Assembly: GCF_000424105.1 (NCBI RefSeq) | Contig: NZ_AUJG01000007.1 | Location: 1-64,000 of the forward strand | DNA: 64,000 bases | Source: Lachnospira multipara ATCC 19207 | GTDB taxonomy: Bacteria > Bacillota > Clostridia > Lachnospirales > Lachnospiraceae | Direction: 5' to 3' | In this document: piece after piece, positions 17,092 through 26,503 of the stretch | Layout: every line of letters starts with the position of its first letter | Position numbering within the stretch: the first letter of the stretch is position 1 | Notes under the pieces: generated by a model | Told to the model about the DNA's origin: nothing | Database searches by the model: none | Seen by the model: only the letters and a program-made list of their open reading frames with translations | Program-made: the position numbers and the translations under genes

Positions 17092-18702
17092 CTAATATGC
17101 TGATAATCTAACCTCTGCGCCATCCCTGACAAAAGAGCAGAAATCATATTTCTTTTTTACAAACATGGACACATCTCCAAAGACAATTTTGGTTCCTGGA
17201 TATGCCGCGTCTGCTACCCTAATTATGGCATTTTGCTCTTCCCCAATAGACTGCCTTAATTCCTCAAATTCCTTTTTATTTTTAGCAATTTCTTGTTCAA
17301 GCATAATTACATTTCGCATAGTCTTTGTCATCATCTCCTGCTTTTCAGGAGCTAGACTTCCTTCCGCCTGTTGCTTTTTTCTTAGGGCTTCTAGTAACTG
17401 ATTTAGCTGAATCTTATTTTTTCCTAGATCATTTAAAATCTTTTTTAATTCCTCTAGGCGCCTCTTCATAGCAGGGTCAACTCCTACGGCAACTGTGGTA
17501 TTTGTGCCCATTTCATTGCCAATATTTTTGGCTTCGATGCAAAGAGTGGCTCTAACATCCCCTCCGATTATAAGTCCATTTTTACCATTAGCAGTTATCT
17601 TTCCCTTAGCAATAACCTTGCTATGCAAAATGGAATCCGCCTCAATATCTCCTCCGGCATATACGCTCTCACAAGACTCTAAAAACTTGGCTACAATGTT
17701 TTTACCTGCCTTAATTACTGCTTTTGTCTTTCCCTGCACACCGCGATTAAGAGTAATTGTACCACCAGCAATAACCTCAGCTCCTTCAACAAGTCCGCTA
17801 ACGCTTATATCCCCGCTAGCTTTAATCTTAAAGCCTGCTTGTACATTTCCTTTAATTAATACATTTCCATCATAATCAATATCTCCGGTTTGAGGACCTA
17901 CATCCACAAGTTCAAGGACGTCTGATACAAAAATTTTGTCCCCTTCAAGCATTACATGACCACTTACCTTTGAGATAAGATTTAGTCCATCCTCGGAAAT
18001 CACAAGGTTTCTACCATATCTAAAGACCACGTGCTTTACAGGTCTTGGATTGACCTTTCTATTAAGGCAATCAATACCCTCCTCGCCTCTATCTTCTGGG
18101 TGAAGAATAGCCACCACGTCGCCTTTTTCTATATGATTAAGATTTTCAAGGGAATGAAAATCTACCGTTCCATCCTCATTAATCTTAGGCCTTGGCTTTA
18201 AATCTGTATTAAATTTATATTCTATAAAGCCGTCAGTTCCCTGTCTTGGCTCCTTACCCTTAGCTAGCACATAGACCTTACCGTACTCTTTATTTTCTAA
18301 GAAGTCATTAATGGCTGCCTCATCAGTACCTGACCTAACGCCCTTAAATGTAATATCCTTTTTTATTTCCTCTAAATCTAAAAAAGAAGCCCCAACGAAA
18401 GGTGGATAAAAGATAGCTTCCACACTCATTCCATCAGGATTAATGTAATAATCTGCAAATTCTCCTACCGGATTTGGGCACTCCTCGCTAATCTTTTGGC
18501 ACACCTCTTTTGATGCTCCTGTTTTAATAGCTTCATCTAATTTTACAATGTCGCAGCTTATTTTCTTCTTATCAATATAAAACATGGCATCGTCAATTTT
18601 GGCGGGTGAAAATGTTTCCTCTTTAGGAGGGTAAACATTTACATATAAGCCGTCGCTCTTGTTTTCAAATTGAAAATAGCCCACTCTACATTTTTCTATC
18701 AT
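17092..18702 (-). CDS. fapA: FapA-family (DUF342) polymer-forming protein
   Basis: A 536-aa protein of the FapA/DUF342 family, often named flagellar assembly protein A. The N-terminal third is a mixed domain. The middle (about residues 270-390) is a beta-helix-like run of G/A/V-rich repeats (NVLIKGNVQAGFKIKASGDI and similar turns). A helical coiled-coil segment follows (about 405-490), and a small C-terminal beta domain ends in FVRDGAEVRLSAY. It follows fliA by 17 bases within the che/fliA run. The biochemical role is unclear. Family members are linked to polarity and cell-envelope functions. Confidence 0.8.
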   Translation of the reverse strand: MIEKCRVGYFQFENKSDGLYVNVYPPKEETFSPAKIDDAMFYIDKKKISCDIVKLDEAIKTGASKEVCQKISEECPNPVGEFADYYINPDGMSVEAIFYPPFVGASFLDLEEIKKDITFKGVRSGTDEAAINDFLENKEYGKVYVLAKGKEPRQGTDGFIEYKFNTDLKPRPKINEDGTVDFHSLENLNHIEKGDVVAILHPEDRGEEGIDCLNRKVNPRPVKHVVFRYGRNLVISEDGLNLISKVSGHVMLEGDKIFVSDVLELVDVGPQTGDIDYDGNVLIKGNVQAGFKIKASGDISVSGLVEGAEVIAGGTITLNRGVQGKTKAVIKAGKNIVAKFLESCESVYAGGDIEADSILHSKVIAKGKITANGKNGLIIGGDVRATLCIEAKNIGNEMGTNTTVAVGVDPAMKRRLEELKKILNDLGKNKIQLNQLLEALRKKQQAEGSLAPEKQEMMTKTMRNVIMLEQEIAKNKKEFEELRQSIGEEQNAIIRVADAAYPGTKIVFGDVSMFVKKKYDFCSFVRDGAEVRLSAY

Positions 18703-18719
18703 AAGCCGCTCCTTTTTGC

Positions 18720-19478
18720 CTACATTGGGAATACATAATCTCCAAGTAATGCCTTCATCTTAATTAAGGCCTTGGTATGTAACTGTGAAACTCTTGATTC
18801 GGATACTTCAAGAGTTAAACTGATTTCCTTTAGTGTCATTTCTTCATAATAGTAAAGGGTAATTACAAGTCTTTCTTTTTCAGTTAGACTCTCAATTGCC
18901 TTTGCCATAAGCTGCTTTAATTCTTCTTTTTCAATAGCTTCTTCTGGCTGTTCAAAGTGGGAATTGCCGATGCTATCCATTTTTACTTCGCTGCCAGCTT
19001 CTGTATATTCATCTAAGGAAATGAGATTAGTAGCCTTAGTTTGACCCTGCCACTCTAGTAATTCATCCTCTGAAATACCTAATTCCTTAGCAATATCCTC
19101 ATCCGTTGCCACATGGCCAGTTTCTGCCTCAATCTTTGCCATAGCAGCATCTATCTTTTTTTGCTTTTGACGCAAAGATCTAGGAATCCAATCCATTTTT
19201 CTAATTTGATCTAGAATTGCACCCCTGATTCTTAAACTTGCATAGGTTTCAAACTTTACATTTTTACCATAATCAAACTTATCAATAGCATCAATTAGGC
19301 CAAAAATTCCATAACCTACTAAGTCATCATATTCAACGTTGTAACCTAAGTACATGTTCATTCTGCCGGCCACAAGTTTGACCAACTGAGCATATTCCAT
19401 TATAAGTTGGTCTCTTGTTTCGCTAGACCTGTTAGTCATATAACTTTGCCAAAGTTTATTTCTGCCTGCTTCATCCAT
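18720..19478 (-). CDS. fliA: Flagellar sigma factor sigma-D/sigma-28
   Basis: A sigma factor of the FliA/WhiG/SigD group, 252 aa. Region 2 reads YDDLVGYGIFGLIDAIDKFD with RIRGAILDQIRKMDWIPRSL, the hallmark of the sigma-28 family. Region 3 carries ETGHVATDEDIAKELG. Region 4 ends with EMTLKEISLTLEVSESRVSQ as the -35 binding helix. It directs late flagellar, motor and chemotaxis genes. A sigma-D-like promoter upstream of fliK (43125-43152) is one probable target in this window. It is 31 bases after a small membrane-protein gene. Confidence 0.96.
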   Translation of the reverse strand: MDEAGRNKLWQSYMTNRSSETRDQLIMEYAQLVKLVAGRMNMYLGYNVEYDDLVGYGIFGLIDAIDKFDYGKNVKFETYASLRIRGAILDQIRKMDWIPRSLRQKQKKIDAAMAKIEAETGHVATDEDIAKELGISEDELLEWQGQTKATNLISLDEYTEAGSEVKMDSIGNSHFEQPEEAIEKEELKQLMAKAIESLTEKERLVITLYYYEEMTLKEISLTLEVSESRVSQLHTKALIKMKALLGDYVFPM

Positions 19479-19509
19479 GTTTACATGTCCCCCATTTTAA
19501 TAAGTTACT

Positions 19510-19827
19510 TTATTCATCCCTAAAATCACTATAATCAAAATCTTTGCCGTCTACCCCTTCAATACTATCTATATTATCTAGATCAATATCAGGTATATCC
19601 TCGTCTTGATCAATGTTTTCTTCCTCTTTTTGTTCTTCTTCCATCTTATCCGCTAGGCGATTAAGAGCATAAACTACAAGCCAGCTAGCAACAAAGAAGC
19701 AAACCATTACAAGAAGCACTATCCAGACAAATACTTCTAAACTGTATTTGTTTAAAATAAGTAGTACGCTTGTAATAAAACCTGCAAGTAAAGTAACTAT
19801 TGCAGGCACCACTCTATATCTACTCAT
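19510..19827 (-). CDS. Small two-helix membrane protein, unknown
   Basis: 105 aa with two hydrophobic segments (about residues 6-25 and 31-54), then a strongly acidic cytoplasmic tail (EEQKEEENIDQDEDIPDIDL). I do not recognise a family. Comparable small membrane proteins lie between cheD and fliA in related operons, so a link to motility is inferred from position. Spacing is 20 bases from cheD and 31 from fliA. Confidence 0.6.
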   Translation of the reverse strand: MSRYRVVPAIVTLLAGFITSVLLILNKYSLEVFVWIVLLVMVCFFVASWLVVYALNRLADKMEEEQKEEENIDQDEDIPDIDLDNIDSIEGVDGKDFDYSDFRDE

Positions 19828-19847
19828 ATAGTCACCTCTAAACTAGC

Positions 19848-20339
19848 CTAAATTAACTTTTCTGGTTTACCCACAGCCTTTATCTTATACTTTCCTGTTT
19901 CTGAATAAAATTCTACTGTTCTACCAAAATTTAATCCTGTGTCTTCTGCTAGTAATTTAATACGCATCTCCGATAACTTCATCTTGACTGCCATTACATT
20001 TCTTTGGCCTACCTTTAAGTTTTCGTTATTGGTATTAGTTGAAAACATCTGGGCACCTCCGGCTATCTTTGCAACTAATCTTGTCTTATTAGCTCCTAGT
20101 TTCTCCATTTGATTAACTAATTCAACCAAACCGGTATCCGCATATTTTGCAACATTTGATGCATTTTTAAATTGTTTACTATCTGGTAACATGCAATGCA
20201 GAAGGCCACTAACCTTAGTTACCGGATCGTATAGGGCCACACCTACACATGAGCCAAGGCCAAGGGTAGTCAAAACTTCTGGGCTTTTACAAGCTTTTAA
20301 ATCGCCCATTCCGACCTTAATCATACTGTTTATATTCAT
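19848..20339 (-). CDS. cheD: Chemoreceptor glutamine deamidase CheD
   Basis: Deamidates receptor glutamines and, in the Bacillus scheme, is held by CheC and CheY-P in an adaptation loop. The catalytic Cys and His are visible in LGLGSCVGVALYD and GLLHCMLPDS. A TTG two codons earlier (20345) is possible, but AAGGA sits six bases before the ATG at 20339, giving 163 aa. It follows cheC after a 77-base gap that holds a stem-loop. Confidence 0.96.
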   Translation of the reverse strand: MNINSMIKVGMGDLKACKSPEVLTTLGLGSCVGVALYDPVTKVSGLLHCMLPDSKQFKNASNVAKYADTGLVELVNQMEKLGANKTRLVAKIAGGAQMFSTNTNNENLKVGQRNVMAVKMKLSEMRIKLLAEDTGLNFGRTVEFYSETGKYKIKAVGKPEKLI

Positions 20340-20367
20340 AGTCAATCCTTATACACTACTCAAATTC

Positions 20368-20415
20368 AATCCAAATGCCCATAGTAATCCTAAACTACTA
20401 ATGGACATTTGGATT
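20368..20415 (-). repeat. Stem-loop between cheC and cheD
   Basis: An inverted repeat with 15-bp arms (20368-20382 and 20401-20415, AATCCAAATG...CATTTGGATT) with one G-U pair, and further pairing inside. It begins seven bases after the cheC stop. No U-tract follows on the transcribed strand, so it is not a normal terminator. It could stabilise or help process the mRNA. Confidence 0.6.
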
Positions 20416-20422
20416 AAAAAAC

Positions 20423-21046
20423 TCACATACCAAGAGCTGATAAAATTTTGTCATAAGATTCTAACTCTGGAATTAACATAAAGTATCCATTTACATAACC
20501 CTCTTCTCCAAACTGAGATTGGATTAATAGAAGCTTATCTCCATATTTACCAAATTCTGAGGCAGGTACCGACATTAAAGCTCCAATCATATCAACTGTA
20601 AGGGAAGGAACGCTTGCCTGAACCTTTAAATTAGTAAGACTTGCAAGGGCTGTTAAATAAGAGCCGGATACAATATTACCAATTTCACTAATTGCAGACA
20701 TTTCCATCTCTGTAAAATCTGTTGCATAATCATCTACCACGTCTTCCTGCATCATAAGTTTATTAACTAGATGATGAGCCGATTTTGTATCAAAAAGAAA
20801 CATCATCATTCCGTTAATTTCACCCCCCATGTCTAGTAATATACCCACTACTATTTGGTCTTCAGAACCAATCAACTGGGATATATCCTTAAAGGGCAAG
20901 AGAGCTACTTTAGGAACTGACATATCCATTTTCATCTGTAACATCTTTGCAAGGGCAGTTGTTGCATTGCCTGCGCCAATATTACCGATTTCTTTTAATA
21001 TATCAAATTGCATATCACTAAGTTCTTCTAAATTTATCTTGGACAT
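20423..21046 (-). CDS. cheC: CheY-P phosphatase CheC
   Basis: A 207-aa protein of the CheC/CheX/FliY group with both phosphatase motifs (ExxN) intact: ILKEIGNIGAGNATTALAKM near residues 14-33 and ISEIGNIVSGSYLTALASL in the second half. It dephosphorylates CheY-P and regulates CheD. It is 16 bases downstream of cheW and upstream of cheD, the conserved CheC-CheD arrangement. Confidence 0.96.
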   Translation of the reverse strand: MSKINLEELSDMQFDILKEIGNIGAGNATTALAKMLQMKMDMSVPKVALLPFKDISQLIGSEDQIVVGILLDMGGEINGMMMFLFDTKSAHHLVNKLMMQEDVVDDYATDFTEMEMSAISEIGNIVSGSYLTALASLTNLKVQASVPSLTVDMIGALMSVPASEFGKYGDKLLLIQSQFGEEGYVNGYFMLIPELESYDKILSALGM

Positions 21047-21062
21047 GATACCACCATTCTAG

Positions 21063-21542
21063 CTACTTCTCACTAGCCTCCACAATTAAACCAACAATAT
21101 CTAGTAAGGAAATTAACTCACCATTACTCTTACCAATGCTCTCAATGTAATTTGCAGCAGCATCAGAATTATTGGCCTTATTAACCTTTTCTATACTGTC
21201 ATTATCAAGTGTTACTACTTCCTTAACCTGATCTACAATTACACCAATTGTAGCGCCATCTACCTTTACAATGATAAAACGTGTCTTATCTGTAAATTCG
21301 TCTGGCTCAAGGCCAAGCTTAATTCTTACACTCATTACAGGAATAATCTCACCACGAAGGTTAATTACGCCCTTATAATATGTCTGAGTCTTTGGAACTC
21401 TTGTAATTGGTTCGCTTCTTACGATGTTGTCAATATAATTAATATTGATACCATACTGTTCGCTACCAATTTTTACTACAATATACTGCACGGAAGTTGT
21501 ACTCTCCATGCTCTTATCTTCAATAGCATTAACATTATCCAC
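21063..21542 (-). CDS. cheW: Chemotaxis coupling protein CheW
   Basis: A 159-aa adaptor that couples chemoreceptors to CheA. A single CheW domain shows QYIVVKIGSEQYGININYID, ITRVPKTQTYYKGVINLRGE and the GVIVDQVKEVVTL core. The start codon is GTG, with GGGGG eight bases before it. It lies 12 bases after cheA and before cheC. Confidence 0.96.
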   Translation of the reverse strand: MDNVNAIEDKSMESTTSVQYIVVKIGSEQYGININYIDNIVRSEPITRVPKTQTYYKGVINLRGEIIPVMSVRIKLGLEPDEFTDKTRFIIVKVDGATIGVIVDQVKEVVTLDNDSIEKVNKANNSDAAANYIESIGKSNGELISLLDIVGLIVEASEK

Positions 21543-21554
21543 AGCCGTTACCCC

Positions 21555-23666
21555 CTATACTAATGTATTAGCATCAATAATTAATGCTACAGAACCATCA
21601 CCAAGGATTGTTGCACCACTAATCATCTTATTAATGCTGATATACTTACCAAGTGATTTAATAACGATTTCCATCTGTCCAATTAAGCTATCTACTACAA
21701 GTCCTGCAAGCTTATCACCCTTACGTACAATTACAACTACGATTGTATCTGACTCTTCAGGTTCACCTGGAACATCAAGAAGTTCTCTTAATCTAATTAA
21801 AGGAATAACTGATCCTCTTAAATGGATCACTTCCTTGGCATGTACATACTTAATTTCACTGATTGCAATATCTTCAATGGTTTCAATAGAACCAAGGGAA
21901 ATAGCATATTTTTCTTCGCCAAGCTTTACCATTAAAGCCTGAATAATAGCAAGAGTAAGTGGAAGTCTAATGCTAAATGTTGAACCCTGACCATAAACTG
22001 TCTTAACCTCAACATCACCACCTAAGGCTTCAATCTTTGACTTAACTACATCAAGACCTACACCTCTACCAGATACATCTGTGATTTTTTCTGCTGTAGA
22101 GAAGGATGGTCTAAAGAGTAAGTCAACAGCTTCTTTTTCTGTCATTGAATCAGCCTGTTCCTGAGTGATTGCACCCTTTTCAACAGCCTTAGCCTTAACT
22201 CTTTCTGTATCAATACCATTACCATCATCCTTAACTTCAATAACTACGTTATTACCTTCCTGGAAGGCGTTAAGAGCGATAGTACCTACCTCTGGCTTAC
22301 CTCTTTCAATACGAACATCTGTAGGTTCAAGCCCGTGATCGGCAGAGTTTCTAATCATATGCATGATTGGATCGCCGATTTCATCAATTACAGTACGGTC
22401 AAGTTCTGTATCTTCACCAGTGATATATAATTCCATCTTCTTATCAAGCTTCTTTGATAAGTCTCGAACCATTCGAGGGAATTTAGAAATAACACTTTCA
22501 ATAGGCATCATTCGAACCTTCATAACTGACTCATGAAGATTTGTTGTAACTCTCTCTAAATATTCGATCTGCTCTGTAAAGTTAGCTGACTTAATGCCAC
22601 CATTTTCTCCATCATTACTAGCTGAAACTAAACCGTTCTTTGCAATAATAAGCTCGGATACTAAGTTCATTAATACATCCAACTTTTCAATATCTACTCT
22701 AACTGTATGAGAAACAGCCTTGCCACCACCCTTTGCAGGTTCTTTTGCTGCTGGCTTTTTCTCTTCCTTTGAAGCTGGCTTTGTTTCCTTTGTCGCAGGT
22801 TTCTTCTCTTCCTTTGGCTTCTCCTCTGGCTTTTCTTCTTCCTCATCAAGCTTATCTGTTACCTGAATTGGAGTTGCATCCTTAATTTCAGAAACGCTCT
22901 TAATGATGCTTACAATAGAATCGATTTCCTCTTCTGTTGTAATAAGAAGTCTAAATTCAAATTCAAATCTCTCATCTTCAATATCCTGAGTAGTAGGTTC
23001 TGACTTAATAACTTCACAGTGGCCCTCTAAGTTTTTAAACACTAAGAAGGCTCTAGCTGCCTTAAGTACACAGCTCTCTTCAACCTCTACCTTAATATTA
23101 AAGACGCTAATATTCTTTTCAAGAGCTTCATTTACTGCTGACCTTTCAAAGTCTGCTAGTGTTAAGCCTTCAAGCTGATTATTATCTGATTTAGCCGCCT
23201 TAGCTTCTTCCTGCTTTGGCTCTTCCTTTGCTTCCTCAGCCTTTGTCTCTTCCTTTTTAGCTTCTTTCTTTCCGTCACCACCAATTCCTTCAATGAAGGC
23301 ATTTAAAGCCTTAATGATATCTTCGTTATCCTCTGTACCTTCATCCTGGTTATTACGAATATTATCAACATAGCTTTCAAGTGCATCCATACACTGGAAT
23401 AAAACGTCACACATATCAGATGTAACACTGATATTGCCATTACGAACCTCAGAGAATACATTTTCCATATCATGAGTTAAGTTCTGCATTCTCTTATAAC
23501 CCATTGTACCTGCCATACCCTTAAGAGAGTGAGCAGCACGGAAAATTTCATTAATAGTATCCTGATTGTCTGGTTCCTTCTCGAGGACCATTACGCCGTC
23601 TGAAATAGACTGTAAATGTTCACTTGATTCATCAATAAATATCTCTAAATACTGGCTTACATCCAT
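21555..23666 (-). CDS. cheA: Chemotaxis histidine kinase CheA
   Basis: Phosphorylates itself and then CheY and CheB. The HPt domain has phospho-acceptor His46 in AAHSLKGMAGTMGY. A CheY-binding P2 region is flanked by low-complexity K/E linkers (about residues 132-160 and 270-310). The dimerisation domain follows (VRVDIEKLDVLMNLVSELII). The ATP-binding domain has HMIRNSADHGLEP, VKDDGNGID and VSGRGVGLDVV. A CheW-like domain ends the protein. At 703 aa it is complete. It is directly adjacent to cheB (stop and start abut). Confidence 0.98.
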   Translation of the reverse strand: MDVSQYLEIFIDESSEHLQSISDGVMVLEKEPDNQDTINEIFRAAHSLKGMAGTMGYKRMQNLTHDMENVFSEVRNGNISVTSDMCDVLFQCMDALESYVDNIRNNQDEGTEDNEDIIKALNAFIEGIGGDGKKEAKKEETKAEEAKEEPKQEEAKAAKSDNNQLEGLTLADFERSAVNEALEKNISVFNIKVEVEESCVLKAARAFLVFKNLEGHCEVIKSEPTTQDIEDERFEFEFRLLITTEEEIDSIVSIIKSVSEIKDATPIQVTDKLDEEEEKPEEKPKEEKKPATKETKPASKEEKKPAAKEPAKGGGKAVSHTVRVDIEKLDVLMNLVSELIIAKNGLVSASNDGENGGIKSANFTEQIEYLERVTTNLHESVMKVRMMPIESVISKFPRMVRDLSKKLDKKMELYITGEDTELDRTVIDEIGDPIMHMIRNSADHGLEPTDVRIERGKPEVGTIALNAFQEGNNVVIEVKDDGNGIDTERVKAKAVEKGAITQEQADSMTEKEAVDLLFRPSFSTAEKITDVSGRGVGLDVVKSKIEALGGDVEVKTVYGQGSTFSIRLPLTLAIIQALMVKLGEEKYAISLGSIETIEDIAISEIKYVHAKEVIHLRGSVIPLIRLRELLDVPGEPEESDTIVVVIVRKGDKLAGLVVDSLIGQMEIVIKSLGKYISINKMISGATILGDGSVALIIDANTLV

Positions 23667-24851
23667 TTAAGATACCCCCACGTTCTTAGTTATTGCTTCA
23701 GCTACCTTATTAAGAGGTACAACCTCGTTAACTAAACCTGTTGAAGCTAGTGCTTTTGGCATGCCATAAACTACGCAAGATTGTTCATCCTGTGCGATGA
23801 CATGTATGTTCTTATGGCTGGCTGCTAGGCCCTTTATGCCATTGGTTCCATCAGCTCCCATTCCCGTTAACACTACGCAAGTTATCTCATCAAAATTAGA
23901 ATTTTGAAGGGAATCATACATTACATTGGCGCATGGTCTAAGTCCATCTATAGCAGGTGCTTCGTTAAGTCTAATAACGTAGCTTGCACCTTCCTTCATA
24001 ACCTTAATGTGCTTACCACCAGGGGCAATATAGACATTACCTTTAGTAATGACATCACCGTCTGCTGCCTCTTTTACATTAAGCTCGCTCATTTCGTTAA
24101 GTCTTGCTGCAAGGCTTGCTGTAAATCCTGCTGGCATGTGCTGAACTAAAACCATTGGTGCGTCCAAATTCTTTGGAAGCATTGGTATTACAGATTGTAA
24201 TGATTTAGGTCCACCTGTTGAGCAGGCTAGAGCAATTAACTTACTCTTGCCCTTTTTAATACCTGAATACTGAGAAGGAGTTACCCTACTAGCTTTAAAG
24301 GTATTGTCTTCTCTAGATCTTTGAAAGCTAGAAGTAGGTCTATCTTTTGATGACAATCCCACTTTTGTATCTTTATTATCTCTAGTATTAGTATTGCTTG
24401 AAGGTGAAAAAGATGCGCCTCTTGCCACTCTTTGAAGGGATGCCCTTGTATTAGTAGCAACATCTAGCATCTCATGAATTTTTTTCTTAAATATTTCGCT
24501 TTTAGTTTCAAGATAATTCTCTGGCTTTGTAACAAAATCAAAGGCTCCATATTCTAGGGCTTGTATAGTTTCCTTAGCACCTTCCTTTGCGACTGTACTA
24601 ACAACTATAACCGTCTGATCAATACGGTTTTGCTGAAGCTTCTTTAGTAGTTCAATACCATTCATCTTCGGCATATTAATATCTAGAATTACTGCACTAT
24701 ACAAGTTAGGATTTGAAACAATTTTATCAAAACCTTCCAAGCCATCTCTAGCTAAATCCGCGACTTCGTACTCATTACTTTCGTTTATTATATCAGATAT
24801 TACCCTTCTCATGAGTGCAGAGTCATCAATAATCAAAATTTTTTTAGCCAT
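23667..24851 (-). CDS. cheB: Chemotaxis response regulator protein-glutamate methylesterase CheB
   Basis: Removes methyl groups from chemoreceptors and can deamidate glutamines. The N-terminal receiver domain has DD at 9-10 and phospho-acceptor Asp57 (VILDINMPKMNG). A Ser/Thr/Arg-rich linker covers about residues 140-195. The C-terminal esterase domain has the catalytic Ser, His and Asp in ALACSTGGPKS, VLVQHMPAGF and TGMGADGTNG. The length of 394 aa is normal. No cheR lies in this window, so the opposing methyltransferase must be elsewhere. Confidence 0.97.
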   Translation of the reverse strand: MAKKILIIDDSALMRRVISDIINESNEYEVADLARDGLEGFDKIVSNPNLYSAVILDINMPKMNGIELLKKLQQNRIDQTVIVVSTVAKEGAKETIQALEYGAFDFVTKPENYLETKSEIFKKKIHEMLDVATNTRASLQRVARGASFSPSSNTNTRDNKDTKVGLSSKDRPTSSFQRSREDNTFKASRVTPSQYSGIKKGKSKLIALACSTGGPKSLQSVIPMLPKNLDAPMVLVQHMPAGFTASLAARLNEMSELNVKEAADGDVITKGNVYIAPGGKHIKVMKEGASYVIRLNEAPAIDGLRPCANVMYDSLQNSNFDEITCVVLTGMGADGTNGIKGLAASHKNIHVIAQDEQSCVVYGMPKALASTGLVNEVVPLNKVAEAITKNVGVS

Positions 24852-24853
24852 GA

Positions 24854-25579
24854 CTATCCCCTTTCCTTATTACGAAGTTGCCTTTGTTGTTCAAAAATGT
24901 ACTTTACTATCTCGCTTCTCTCATTATCAGCAATTCGCTTAAATTCTATTCTAGTATCGTATATATCACTAACATTAGGACTTTCAAGGGACATTACTAT
25001 CTTTCCTGCCACATTAAACTGCTTTAATTTCCCTGAAATAAATAGTTGAAAATTAAGCATTATAAAACTTCCAGTATTTAATTGTTCTTGAGTAAACACT
25101 CTTACTCCACCGCCACTTATATCTACTATTATAGCCTTAACGGGGTTTGCTTGCAAGTTATTAGGTAATTTTGAATGTCTTAAAAAATACTGGGTTTCCT
25201 CTTCATTAAAGAGGCTATATTGCACCTCAATTGTGCATTCAAGTCTATAATATTCACGTCGTTGAAATTTTTCTGGATTTGATAATAATTTTAGATTAAC
25301 TGTATAGATATTTCTTTCTTTTGCTCTTCTTGTAATGCTAACTGCTGCCTTATAGATGCCTTTACTTGTATAAAAGAAAGCATCATATTCAGAGTTGACT
25401 TCAAGTGGGATTATTCTGCCCTCAAAAATAGGCATAGCACAAACTAACTCATCCTCATCCTCCTCAGAGTAATCAAGCACCTGACTTATGTAGCTTCTCT
25501 TTGATTGTGGGGACAAACTAAACCTATCCATTCTTTTTTGTAATTCGATTTTTGTTCCAAGTACAATATTATCAAGCAT
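24854..25579 (-). CDS. PilZ-domain flagellar brake protein (YcgR/YpfA-like)
   Basis: A 241-aa protein with an N-terminal YcgR-type domain and a C-terminal PilZ domain. The c-di-GMP binding motifs are recognisable: RREYYRLE (the RxxxR element) near residue 106 and DISGGGVRV (D/NxSxxG) near residue 150. Such proteins slow the flagellar motor when c-di-GMP is high. Two bases separate it from cheB and 45 from flhG. The gene symbol differs between species, so none is given. Confidence 0.85.
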   Translation of the reverse strand: MLDNIVLGTKIELQKRMDRFSLSPQSKRSYISQVLDYSEEDEDELVCAMPIFEGRIIPLEVNSEYDAFFYTSKGIYKAAVSITRRAKERNIYTVNLKLLSNPEKFQRREYYRLECTIEVQYSLFNEEETQYFLRHSKLPNNLQANPVKAIIVDISGGGVRVFTQEQLNTGSFIMLNFQLFISGKLKQFNVAGKIVMSLESPNVSDIYDTRIEFKRIADNERSEIVKYIFEQQRQLRNKERG

Positions 25580-25624
25580 ACACTCACCTCCAGTTCTCCT
25601 CTTAAAAGCTAAGGCAAATAGAAC

Positions 25625-26503
25625 TTATAACATCTTAGCAAATACATTTTTTAGATATCCTCTTATGCCCCTTTTAGCTACAGGGATTTCATCTTTTGAG
25701 TCAATTATCTTTTTAGTTATATTTTCAAAAGCCTTAGTCGCTGGGGAATTAGGATAAATAATAGACACAGGATTTTGCTTCATAACTGCCTTAGTTACGT
25801 TATTATCCTGTGGTATTAAACCTAAATATTCCACATCAATATCTAAGAACTTAGAAACTACTAAATTAAGCTTTTCGTATAAAAGCTCCCCTTCCTTTTC
25901 AGATTCCACGCGGTTTGCAATCATCTTAATCTTACAGTTTTCATTGCTAAAGAGCGGATGCATACTTAAAGATTTAAGTAGTGCATAGGAATCAGTAATA
26001 GAGGTAGGTTCAGGGGTTGTAACAATAATGGTCTCTGGGCTTGCCACTAAAAACTCCATAACAGAATCTGCAATACCAGCCCCTGTATCAATAATTATTA
26101 CATCGCATAGACTTTCAAGCTCGCTCATTTTATTAACTAGGCGCTTAATCTGCTCACTGTCAAGATTTACGAGCTTAGCAATACCAGACCCACCAGATAT
26201 AAAACCTATATCAAGAGGCCCCTTTGTTATAATTTCCTTTATATCCTTGCCCTTATATAAAATGTCACTAAGGTTATACCTTGGTATAACCCCAAACATT
26301 ACCTCGATATTAGCAAGGCCAAAATCGGCATCTAGAATAATAACCTTCTTCCCCATATTTACTAGCTGGATGGCAAGATTAATAGAGACATTGCTCTTGC
26401 CTACACCACCCTTACCACTAGTTACGGCTATTACTCTAGCATTTGCCTGATAGTTTTGATTTTGAAATTTTATTATATTGCGTAAAGTCTGGGCTTGATC
26501 CAT
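25625..26503 (-). CDS. flhG: Flagellar number/placement ATPase FlhG (FleN, YlxH)
   Basis: A MinD/ParA-type ATPase, 292 aa. The deviant Walker A loop SGKGGVGKS is at residues 29-37, followed by VIILDADFGLANIEVMFG and the Walker B-like VIIIDTGAGI. It controls flagellar number and assembly with FlhF. The ATG overlaps the flhF stop by one base (TAATG), so the two are translationally coupled. Confidence 0.95.
   Translation of the reverse strand: MDQAQTLRNIIKFQNQNYQANARVIAVTSGKGGVGKSNVSINLAIQLVNMGKKVIILDADFGLANIEVMFGVIPRYNLSDILYKGKDIKEIITKGPLDIGFISGGSGIAKLVNLDSEQIKRLVNKMSELESLCDVIIIDTGAGIADSVMEFLVASPETIIVTTPEPTSITDSYALLKSLSMHPLFSNENCKIKMIANRVESEKEGELLYEKLNLVVSKFLDIDVEYLGLIPQDNNVTKAVMKQNPVSIIYPNSPATKAFENITKKIIDSKDEIPVAKRGIRGYLKNVFAKML

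Noticed and set aside
26028-26450. Long antisense frames over flhG and other genes
   Set aside because: They lie opposite genes with clear domains, and their Ser/Leu/Ile-rich products fit mirror-frame artefacts.
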